Shown: positions 1-6,684 of the stretch, one piece after another
How the letters are laid out: the number at the start of each line of letters is the position of its first letter
Position numbering within the stretch: the stretch's first letter is position 1
Origin: Thermoplasmatota archaeon
GTDB lineage: Archaea > Thermoplasmatota > E2 > DHVEG-1
Assembly: GCA_029762575.1 (NCBI GenBank)
Contig: JARVGL010000008.1
Location: 1 to 35,688, forward strand
DNA length: 35,688 nucleotides
Direction: 5' to 3'
Notes under the pieces: model-generated
What the model saw: only the letters and a program-made list of their open reading frames with translations
The model's database searches: none
Told to the model about the DNA's origin: nothing
Translations under genes and position numbers: made by a program

Positions 1-540
1 CAACAGTTGAATACTTATGTTCTCTCATCATTTCAGGATCAAGGGCTCCCAGTGGTATCTATTCCTCCACATGCGACGGTGATATTGAACAATCATGATA
101 TTGAAAGGTTCGATACAGAGATATTCAGTAGATACAGGACTAATGGTTTTATCCCTATGACCTTTGGTGATGTCGTTCTTGATACTGTGCTAGGTTGTTC
201 TATCTGTTCTGGAGATGTACTCATCCGTGTTCTTGCGGAGACCTTTCAACCAGAATCGGTTATTTTTCTGATGGATGAGGATGGATTATATACAGCTAAT
301 CCAAAGAAAGACAAGAATGCAACATTTATTAAAGACATTACCATAGATGAACTTCATACGTTGACAACTAAGGTCGATGATCATGCTGATGTAACGAAAG
401 GGATGCAAGGAAAACTAGAGATGATAACCAAGATCGTTCAACAGGGAAGTAACGTTTTTCTTCTCAATGGCAATAAACCTGATCGACTGTATGACGTATT
501 ACAAGGTAAACAAACAATATGTACGACTATCCATGGGTGA
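1..540 (+). CDS. Isopentenyl phosphate kinase, 3' part (5' end outside window)
   Basis: C-terminal ~179 residues of an amino-acid-kinase-fold protein; the frame is open from base 1, so the start lies upstream and roughly the first third (the usual K-x-G-G-S nucleotide loop) is missing. Visible family signatures are GLPVVSIPPHA, then IPMTFGDVVLD and CSICSGDVL (the G-D-V-V / S-G-D segment of IPK), then VIFLMDEDGLYTANP, the nucleotide-side loop, and a C-terminal GMQGKLEM stretch. IPK phosphorylates isopentenyl phosphate to IPP in the archaeal modified mevalonate routes. It is followed after 7 nt by type 2 IDI and then GGPP synthase, which fits a cytoplasmic isoprenoid operon. The identification rests on motifs and context; other amino-acid kinases lack this neighbourhood. 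Confidence 0.88.
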   Translation, partial: QQLNTYVLSSFQDQGLPVVSIPPHATVILNNHDIERFDTEIFSRYRTNGFIPMTFGDVVLDTVLGCSICSGDVLIRVLAETFQPESVIFLMDEDGLYTANPKKDKNATFIKDITIDELHTLTTKVDDHADVTKGMQGKLEMITKIVQQGSNVFLLNGNKPDRLYDVLQGKQTICTTIHG

Positions 541-547
541 AACGTAG

Positions 548-1594
548 ATGAATGTGATTGAAAACAGAAAGGATGAACATGTTCGTATCGCTCTTGAAAA
601 ACATGTATCCGCAGATCATAATCAATGGGATGACATTATTCTTACTCATAATGCACTTCCCGAGCTAAACTATGATGAGATCGATATATCGACAACGTTA
701 TTTGGTAAGGACCTTGGTGCTCCCCTCATCATCGCCGCTATGACAGGTGGATATACTCTTGCTAAGGATATCAATGAGCGATTAGCTTATACAGCCTCTC
801 ATCTTCAGATACCAATGGGTGTAGGATCCCAAAGAGCTGCTCTTGAGAACCCGAACCTTCGACAAACCTATGGCATCATCAAAGACTATGATGTCCCTTT
901 GCGTATCGCTAATATCGGTGCATCCCAACTAGTATTATGGGGACATAAGAAAACAGTACAGCATGTCCAGGATATGGTTTCAATGATCGATGCACATGCT
1001 ATTGCTATTTGTCTAAATTTCCTCCAAGAGGTGGTTCAATTCGAAGGAGAACCACACGCTAAAGGGTGCTTCGATGAGATTAAACTTCTTTCTGAAGAGA
1101 TCGATATCCCTATTATCATCAAGGAATCAGGTGCAGGTATCTCTCAGGATGTCGCAGTACGTCTCTTGAAAACAAATATTGCATGTATAGATGTTGGAGG
1201 TAAAGGAGGTACGTCCTTTGCAGCGATTGAACATTATCGAGCAAAACTTCGTTCAGATTATCTTAATGCAAGAGGTGGCCAGACCTTTTGGAACTGGGGT
1301 ATCTCCACACCACAATCCATTAGAGAGGTGGGAGAGGCTATAAACTGGAAACTACCACTTATTGCAACAGGGGGCATAAGAAATGGTCTTGATGTGGCAA
1401 AAGCTATTATCCTAGGTGCTCGATGCGCTGGTGTAGCACAAGCATTGCTCAAAGCTTCAACGGAGAGCAAAGAAGCGACACTGCTTGAAAGTGAGGTCAT
1501 TATAAAGGAGTTACGAGCGGCGCTGTTTCTCCTAGGTATCGATTCGGTTCAACATATGCCAGAGGTGAAATATGAATTTAGAAAACTATCTTAA
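548..1594 (+). CDS. fni: Isopentenyl-diphosphate delta-isomerase, type 2 (FMN-dependent)
   Basis: 348 aa, the normal size for type 2 IDI, a TIM-barrel flavoprotein that interconverts IPP and DMAPP using FMN, reduced cofactor and Mg2+. Motifs in order: LPELNYDEID near the N-terminus, PLIIAAMTGG (~residues 58-67), MGVGSQRAA, IANIGASQLV, CLNFLQE (the Gln-Glu pair that binds Mg2+ in the family), IIKESGAGIS, DVGGKGGTSF, FWNWGISTP and the FMN-phosphate loop ATGGIRNGLDVAKAI. The ATG follows IPK by 7 nt and the 3' end overlaps the GGPP synthase start by 23 nt, so the three are probably co-translated. The product supplies DMAPP to the next gene. No anomalies seen. Confidence 0.97.
   Translation: MNVIENRKDEHVRIALEKHVSADHNQWDDIILTHNALPELNYDEIDISTTLFGKDLGAPLIIAAMTGGYTLAKDINERLAYTASHLQIPMGVGSQRAALENPNLRQTYGIIKDYDVPLRIANIGASQLVLWGHKKTVQHVQDMVSMIDAHAIAICLNFLQEVVQFEGEPHAKGCFDEIKLLSEEIDIPIIIKESGAGISQDVAVRLLKTNIACIDVGGKGGTSFAAIEHYRAKLRSDYLNARGGQTFWNWGISTPQSIREVGEAINWKLPLIATGGIRNGLDVAKAIILGARCAGVAQALLKASTESKEATLLESEVIIKELRAALFLLGIDSVQHMPEVKYEFRKLS
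1562..1567 (+). promoter_or_regulatory. Shine-Dalgarno of GGPP synthase inside fni
   Basis: GAGGTG lies 4 nt before the ATG at 1572 and within the end of the fni coding sequence. It supports the overlapping start chosen for GGPP synthase and translation coupling between the two. Confidence 0.7.
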
Positions 1595-2555
1595 AGGATA
1601 TCGTGAGATCTTTGAAAAAGAGATGAAAGATACTCTCTTTAAAGATGACTCCGAGAATCTATACGAGGCTGCCCGCTATATACCATTTGCAGGCGGTAAA
1701 CGTCTCCGACCCATTCTTGCCATGCTTTCCTGCGAGAGCACTGGAGGGTTCATTAAGGATGTGATGTCGTTTGGTCTTGCATTAGAGATCATCCATTGTT
1801 TCAGTCTCGTCCATGATGATATCATGGATAAGTCAACCCTTCGACGAAATATACCTACGGTGCATGTCAAATATAGTGAGCCTATTGCTATTCTAGCTGG
1901 TGACCTTTTGTTCATCCGAGCGTTTGATGTATTGGGGTCATATAGGACAGATCCTATGCTATATTCACAGTTGAATCGGATTTTTATCCAAGCGGTCACC
2001 GATGTTTGTGAAGGCCAGTATCTTGATATGATGTATGAGAAACAATCCAATGTGACAAAGAATGAGTATATGAAGATGATCGAGAAGAAAACAGCGGCGT
2101 TGTTCTCTGTTGCAGCGGAAGGAGGTAGTATCGTTTCGGGTTCATCTCCACATGTTCAACAAGCGATGAATACCTATGGTAGATCCCTAGGCCTTGCATT
2201 TCAGATTCGTGATGATGCATTGGATATGATCAGTGATACCGAGACACTTGGTAAGGATATCGGTAATGATATCCGGAATGGAAAGAAGACATTGATTGCA
2301 GCCCATGCATTGGAACATGCGCAAGGGACGAACAAAGAACTCTTGGCAAAGCTTTTTGGTAATCCTCATGCAACTGATGAGGATATTAAAACGGTGCGGC
2401 AGGTCTTTCAAGACGTTGGTTCTATTGCATATGCTGAGAAAAAAGCCCAGGAGTATAGCATTATTGCAAAGAACTCATTATCGATTTTATCTGATTCATC
2501 TGCTAAGGATCTTCTCTCAGATGTTGCATCATATGCTGTTACACGAGTGAAATAA
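1572..2555 (+). CDS. idsA: Geranylgeranyl diphosphate synthase (polyprenyl synthetase)
   Basis: 327-aa trans-prenyltransferase of the all-alpha isoprenoid synthase fold, which condenses IPP with allylic diphosphates. Seen: FAGGKRLRP (substrate Lys/Arg), first Asp-rich motif DDIMD inside LVHDDIMDKSTLRRN, GDLLF, EGQYLDM, and second Asp-rich motif DDALD within FQIRDDALDMI. A phenylalanine sits at position -5 relative to the first Asp-rich motif (H-C-F-S-L-V-H-DD), which in archaeal enzymes goes with a C20 product, so geranylgeranyl diphosphate for ether lipids is the likely product; bifunctional FPP/GGPP activity is possible. The start overlaps fni by 23 nt and has an SD; gltX begins 3 nt after the stop. 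Confidence 0.94.
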   Translation: MNLENYLKGYREIFEKEMKDTLFKDDSENLYEAARYIPFAGGKRLRPILAMLSCESTGGFIKDVMSFGLALEIIHCFSLVHDDIMDKSTLRRNIPTVHVKYSEPIAILAGDLLFIRAFDVLGSYRTDPMLYSQLNRIFIQAVTDVCEGQYLDMMYEKQSNVTKNEYMKMIEKKTAALFSVAAEGGSIVSGSSPHVQQAMNTYGRSLGLAFQIRDDALDMISDTETLGKDIGNDIRNGKKTLIAAHALEHAQGTNKELLAKLFGNPHATDEDIKTVRQVFQDVGSIAYAEKKAQEYSIIAKNSLSILSDSSAKDLLSDVASYAVTRVK

Positions 2556-2558
2556 AGT

Positions 2559-4277
2559 ATGACAAACGATGAAATAGCGCAGACTGCAAGGAAATATGCT
2601 CTTCAAAACGCTGTTCAGTTCAATGGATCTGCTCAACTGAAAGCAGTTATCGGAAAGGTTATCGGTACATTTCAAAAACAAGGGCATTCTCCTGATGAGC
2701 TTATCCCTGTCGTTCAATCGGTTGTCAAAGAGATTAACACTCTTTCTCTTGATGAACAGAAACAGATGCTTCAGCGATTGGCTCCAGAGCTTTTAGAGAA
2801 AAAAAAGAAGATACGGGATTTCTCTCTTCCAGATCTCCCCGGTGCGATCAATGGAGAGGTTGTTACAAGATTTCCTCCAGAACCAAATGGGTATTTACAT
2901 ATTGGTCATGCAAAAGCAGCTATCGTTGATTATCAATATGCGAAAAAATATGATGGAAGATTCATCCTTCGATTTGATGATACGAATCCAGAGAAGGATG
3001 AAGAAGAGTTTTATGATGCTCAGAAAGAAGATCTAAGATGGCTTGGGATACAATGGGATGAGGTCTATAATACATCTGATCATCTAGTACTTCATTACAG
3101 ACTTGCTCATCAATTGATAGAACAAGGTGATGCATATGTCTGTCGATGTTCCGCTGAAGAGATAAAGAAAGGCAGATTCAATCAAACGGATTGTGCCTGT
3201 AGAGGATATGATACAGCAGGTAACATAGAGATGTGGGAGCGCATGCTTAATGGTTCCTTAGATCAGTGTGTTCTCCGATTGAAAGGTGATATGAGAAGTG
3301 TGAACACTGCGATGCGTGATCCAACTCTTTTTCGGATTATCACTACTCCGCATCCAATACAGAAAGATAGATATCATGTATGGCCTACGTATGATTTTGC
3401 TGGTGCAGTAGAAGATAGTCTTAGTGGTGTGACCCATCCGTTTCGTACAAAGGAATATGAACTTAGAGATGAATGTTATTTCTATTTACTTGATAAACTA
3501 GGACTTCGAAAACCTCATCTCATGGAATTCGCTCGGTTATCTATTGAAGGGATGCCGGTATCAAAGAGGAAGATAAAACCGTTGATCGATGAAGGTCTTG
3601 TCTCTGGATATGATGATATCCGCCTTCCAACATTGCGCGGGTTACAGAGACGAGGCATTGTCCCTGAGGCGATAAAACAGTTCGTCCTTTCTCAGGGTAT
3701 CTCAAAGGTTGAATCAACGGTTACGTTTAGTTTGGTGGAATCTGAGAATAGAAAGATCATAGATATAAGGTCTAAACGCTTGTTCTTTGTCCCTGAGCCT
3801 ATACGACTTACTGTTGACAATGCGATGGAAAAATCGATAACGCTTCCGTTTCACCCTACAGATGGCTCGCTAGGATCTCGGTTGGTACATACCTCTGATA
3901 CGTTTTTCATCCCGAGTGATGATGCACGAAAACTACACAAGGGTGATATCTTTCGTCTGAAGGATCTGTATAATGTTGAGATCAAAGATACCGTCAATGG
4001 TCTACAGGGTTCCTATGCTGGTACGGATCTATTGCAGGAATCCTTGAAGATACAATGGACGACCAATGACCATATCGATGTCACGGTGTATATTCCTGAT
4101 CTGTTGTATACAAAAGATGATGTCTATAATGCGGATAGTCTGCGAAAGGTTTCAGGGTATGCGGAGATGGCGCTAAAAGAGATAAGGACAGGTGACATCG
4201 TTCAATTCGAGCGCTTTGGATTTGTCCGTATTGAACATACTTCAAAAGGTACTATCGCTAATTTTTCTCATCGGTAA
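2559..4277 (+). CDS. gltX: Glutamyl-tRNA synthetase (archaeal/GlnRS-like type)
   Basis: 572-aa class I aminoacyl-tRNA synthetase that charges tRNA-Glu. The archaeal form has an N-terminal helical extension (~1-95), then the Rossmann catalytic core starting RFPPEPNGYLHIGHAK with HIGH at 114-117, the IQWDEV and CRCSAEEI/CACRG cysteine-rich insert (~190-220), the VSKRK version of KMSKS at 334-338, and a beta-barrel anticodon-binding C-terminal half. The beta-barrel C-domain and length match archaeal GluRS rather than bacterial GluRS. In archaea this enzyme often also supplies Glu-tRNA-Gln for transamidation. It is the last gene of the isoprenoid operon (3 nt from GGPP synthase); linkage of idsA to gltX is known from other archaea. 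Confidence 0.96.
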   Translation: MTNDEIAQTARKYALQNAVQFNGSAQLKAVIGKVIGTFQKQGHSPDELIPVVQSVVKEINTLSLDEQKQMLQRLAPELLEKKKKIRDFSLPDLPGAINGEVVTRFPPEPNGYLHIGHAKAAIVDYQYAKKYDGRFILRFDDTNPEKDEEEFYDAQKEDLRWLGIQWDEVYNTSDHLVLHYRLAHQLIEQGDAYVCRCSAEEIKKGRFNQTDCACRGYDTAGNIEMWERMLNGSLDQCVLRLKGDMRSVNTAMRDPTLFRIITTPHPIQKDRYHVWPTYDFAGAVEDSLSGVTHPFRTKEYELRDECYFYLLDKLGLRKPHLMEFARLSIEGMPVSKRKIKPLIDEGLVSGYDDIRLPTLRGLQRRGIVPEAIKQFVLSQGISKVESTVTFSLVESENRKIIDIRSKRLFFVPEPIRLTVDNAMEKSITLPFHPTDGSLGSRLVHTSDTFFIPSDDARKLHKGDIFRLKDLYNVEIKDTVNGLQGSYAGTDLLQESLKIQWTTNDHIDVTVYIPDLLYTKDDVYNADSLRKVSGYAEMALKEIRTGDIVQFERFGFVRIEHTSKGTIANFSHR

Positions 4278-4337
4278 CTTTTTAAATTTCCACTTGTATT
4301 CCTTTCTTCATTAAAGAGTTTTGTAGGATGGGATGAA

Positions 4338-5018
4338 ATGGATGTTCGATATCTAATAATTGGAATGTTACTTTGTAGCATCGTTTGTATTCCTTGCGTT
4401 GCTGCTTCAGAGGAAACGATGATCTTTGGGTTGTCGTTAAATGAGGTATTGTATCTTATTGGTGCTGTTGCGTTGATCATTGGTATCCTTACTGTTGGAG
4501 GTATTAAATATGTCACTGCGGACAATGTTCTTGATACGTCGGTTAGAAAAAACCTTTATGAGTACATTGATGAGTATCCAGGTTCTCATCTGCGGGAGAT
4601 AGCTCGTGAGTTGAACCTGAAACCAAGCAATGCTGCATGGCATCTTCGAAAACTCGAACAGACGAATCTTGTCCGAAGCAGAGCCATTGGAGGGAAAAAA
4701 GTCTTTTATCTTGTGGAAGGTGGGATTGATGCACGAAAGGAAGCGGTGGCTGAATCGATCCTGCGAAATGATAATGCACTTCGTATCATGAAATATCTAG
4801 TGAAGAATCCCGGGAAACATCTCGTGGAAATCGCTCATGCATTACATTTAAATCATCATACGGTGAAATGGCATATCAAAAAGATGTATCTAGCAGAACT
4901 TGTGGAAGGGGATACAAGCAATTCAACGTATCCTGTATACCATCCAACGGATGCAGGTATGTCAATTACACAAGAAATCGTAATGAAAAAGATGAAAAAA
5001 GGGAAGAAAGCTTCTTAG
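4338..5018 (+). CDS. Membrane-anchored regulator with two winged-helix domains
   Basis: 226 aa. Residues ~4-24 and ~36-57 are hydrophobic helices (the first could be a cleaved signal), then a cytoplasmic part with two ArsR/MarR-like winged helices: LYEYIDEYPGSHLREIAREL...AAWHLRKLEQTNLVRS (~69-118) and IMKYLVKNPGKHLVEIAHAL...TVKWHIKKMYLAELVEG (~134-180). Tandem membrane wHTH proteins of this kind are common in Thermoplasmata and Methanomicrobia, with presumed signal-dependent DNA binding; no target is known. The ~60-nt gap after gltX contains a TATA-like TTTTTAAAT at ~4279-4287, suggesting its own promoter. The C-terminus is Lys-rich. The fold is confident; the physiological role is unknown. 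Confidence 0.85.
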   Translation: MDVRYLIIGMLLCSIVCIPCVAASEETMIFGLSLNEVLYLIGAVALIIGILTVGGIKYVTADNVLDTSVRKNLYEYIDEYPGSHLREIARELNLKPSNAAWHLRKLEQTNLVRSRAIGGKKVFYLVEGGIDARKEAVAESILRNDNALRIMKYLVKNPGKHLVEIAHALHLNHHTVKWHIKKMYLAELVEGDTSNSTYPVYHPTDAGMSITQEIVMKKMKKGKKAS

Positions 5019-5287
5019 ATTCTTCCAACATCGACGACTTCGACACTTTCAACGTGTTCTATTTTCGCTAACTCATCAACGATAGGGTCTAATCCACCTT
5101 CGGAATCAGGAACAGCGATGGTCACATCTAGTCCTCTCAGGCCAAAGGCAACATTTTTTACTTCAATGCGGCCAAGTCGTATCGGTTCTTTTACCGTTTC
5201 TTGAATTGAAGTCTGGATGGAATTGAGCTCATCGTCACTGATGACGCCTGCAGGCATGATTCTAATAAGTGCTATTACTTCACCCAT
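5015..5287 (-). CDS. ef1b: Translation elongation factor aEF1-beta
   Basis: 90 aa, matching archaeal EF-1 beta, the guanine-nucleotide exchange factor that reloads aEF1-alpha with GTP. The sequence begins MGEVIALIRIMPAGV and contains IRLGRIEVKNVAFGLRGLDV, VPDSEGGLDPIVDEL and the acidic HVESVEVVDVGRI end, all typical of the family. An in-frame extension upstream to 5392 exists, but it overlaps the zinc-ribbon gene; the start at 5287 agrees with the family length and has GAGG at 5296-5299, 8 nt upstream. It lies 31 nt after the zinc-ribbon gene and is probably co-transcribed with it. Its 3' end overlaps the 3' end of the convergent wHTH gene by 4 nt. Confidence 0.94.
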   Translation of the reverse strand: MGEVIALIRIMPAGVISDDELNSIQTSIQETVKEPIRLGRIEVKNVAFGLRGLDVTIAVPDSEGGLDPIVDELAKIEHVESVEVVDVGRI

Positions 5288-5318
5288 GGTATGTTCCTCA
5301 GTATGTTTTTTTTGATTT

Positions 5319-5483
5319 CTATGGTCCTGTGAAACCACATTGCGGGCAGGTATAGGAAATGCTTTGTTCTCTGCAACTACCGCATCTTCCAATAACTATG
5401 CTGCATGTTGGACAGATGAATGTGGCAGATCCCATCTCTTGGAGACCTTTTCCACAGGAAATGCATCGTTGTGCTTTCTTCAT
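5319..5483 (-). CDS. Small four-CxxC zinc-ribbon protein upstream of aEF1-beta
   Basis: 54-aa protein with four CxxC knuckles at C7/C10, C24/C27, C34/C37 and C46/C49, i.e. two zinc sites. The pattern RCISCGKGL, GSATFICPTC, IGRCGSCREQ, YTCPQCGFTGP matches the archaeal Zn-ribbon family (HVO_2753-like, COG2888) described as RNA-binding/translation associated and commonly placed before the EF-1 beta gene. That same arrangement is seen here, with aEF1-beta 31 nt downstream. A TATA-like element at 5527-5538 would give a transcript starting near 5500, so the leader is short. Molecular role is inferred from the family only. Confidence 0.9.
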   Translation of the reverse strand: MKKAQRCISCGKGLQEMGSATFICPTCSIVIGRCGSCREQSISYTCPQCGFTGP

Positions 5484-5526
5484 AGGAAGTGCTGAATATC
5501 AATTCTATTATTAAAAGATGCCGCTA

Positions 5527-5538
5527 CCTTTTAAATCT
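5527..5538 (-). promoter_or_regulatory. TATA-box promoter of zinc-ribbon/aEF1-beta operon
   Basis: Read on the minus strand the bases give AGATTTAAAAGG, a good archaeal TATA box. Transcription would begin about 25 nt downstream, near 5500, some 20 nt before the ATG at 5483. Confidence 0.55.
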
Positions 5539-5550
5539 GGCTACTGTTAT

Positions 5551-6633
5551 CTATGTTTTACTTGAGATCATTTCCATTGAGAATGAGGCGACGGATTTGA
5601 AGATTCGGTATTGGAAGATAGCTCCTGCGATAAGCCCCATATGATACGTTATCAATCGGAAGAGTAAGACAAAGACACCAAGAAGCGAAGGTGCCATGAA
5701 TACTCCGTACAGCGCTGCAACCCCTCCTTCTGAAACTCCGCTACTTCCTGGTGTCGTAGGCATCATTGCAATGATGATGAGCAGTATTTGTGCGGCGCAG
5801 GATTCAAGGATGAATGGTTGTATACCAAGACCTAAAAGGAGAAGGATTGGGATTATCCATCCTGAAATCCAAAAGAGAGCAGTTACAAACCCTGCGAGAA
5901 AAAAAGTTTTCTTTCCTTTTGTCAAGAAGAAGGTCATACTTTTATGGAAGTTATCCACTTCTTCAGATATTCTTTCAATGATGTGAGGTGATGTCTCTTT
6001 TTTTCTCATTTTCTTATACGATCTTGTTATTCTTATCAGAAATCCCTTTGTTTTTTCAGGGTATTTCAATGCATAGGCGAATAGTCCAATGACTACGAGG
6101 AAAAGCCCGATGGCTATTCCAAATCCGATCTGTAGATAGGTGTTTGTGATGTAACTTCCGAAGATATAGATGGCAAAGGGTACTGATACTAAAAGAAACA
6201 ATGCATCTAATAGTCGTTCTCCTAGGACGGCTGCTGTTGCTCCTCCAATGTTCAAACCATTTTTATTGAGAAGATAGATTCGTACTGGTTCTCCCCCAGC
6301 CATTGAAGGTGTGATGTTTGCAAGGAAAAGGTTTGCTATCACTATCTTTGTTGATTCCCATAGGCTGATATGGAATGATTTATCCACAGCATCACTTAGG
6401 ATCTTTAAGCGAGCTCCCCAGAGTGTCCAAAAAATGATGTTCATTAACGCTGCTGCGATAAAGAACTCGTAACGAATAGGTGTTGTGGTGAGGTACTGGA
6501 TTGTTTCTGCAGTGATCGTGAAATAGAGTAAGATTATGATGATTGCAACACTAAGGAGGATGCTAAAAAGGATGGAATATTTGACCGTCTTTCTTTTTTC
6601 TTGCTTTTTAGTCACAACCCAGGTAATTACCAA
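5551..6633 (-). CDS. UPF0104 / LPG-synthase-TM family membrane protein (flippase-like)
   Basis: ~360 aa with about eight hydrophobic helices. Signatures of the PF03706 family are present: NLFLANITPSMAGGEPVR (~98-115; G-E-x-x-R signature) and MMPTTPGSSGVSEGG (~292-306; P-G-x-x-G-x-x-E/G). Members include the transmembrane half of lysylphosphatidylglycerol synthases and archaeal AglD-type/flippase-like proteins acting on lipid-linked substrates. Here the soluble aminoacyltransferase domain is absent, so a lipid or glycolipid translocation role is more likely than lipid lysylation. It is the distal gene of the minus-strand glycan cluster. The start is uncertain: TTG at 6633 or GTG at ~6615; neither has a clear SD. 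Confidence 0.82.
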   Translation of the reverse strand: MVITWVVTKKQEKRKTVKYSILFSILLSVAIIIILLYFTITAETIQYLTTTPIRYEFFIAAALMNIIFWTLWGARLKILSDAVDKSFHISLWESTKIVIANLFLANITPSMAGGEPVRIYLLNKNGLNIGGATAAVLGERLLDALFLLVSVPFAIYIFGSYITNTYLQIGFGIAIGLFLVVIGLFAYALKYPEKTKGFLIRITRSYKKMRKKETSPHIIERISEEVDNFHKSMTFFLTKGKKTFFLAGFVTALFWISGWIIPILLLLGLGIQPFILESCAAQILLIIIAMMPTTPGSSGVSEGGVAALYGVFMAPSLLGVFVLLFRLITYHMGLIAGAIFQYRIFKSVASFSMEMISSKT

Positions 6634-6684
6634 TGCTTTATGATTCTTATGGTTTACACAATCGATTACACAATATGCGAAGTA

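Noticed and set aside
1258-1500. 80-aa minus-strand frame in fni
   Set aside because: Antisense to a well-conserved enzyme; composition is a mirror of it.
2296-2550. 84-aa plus-strand frame overlapping the end of GGPP synthase
   Set aside because: Out-of-frame shadow of GGPP synthase.
5319-5392. N-terminal extension of aEF1-beta
   Set aside because: Overlaps the zinc-ribbon gene, lacks SD, and exceeds the family length.
5696-5986. 96-aa plus-strand frame inside the UPF0104 gene
   Set aside because: Antisense shadow of a conserved membrane protein.
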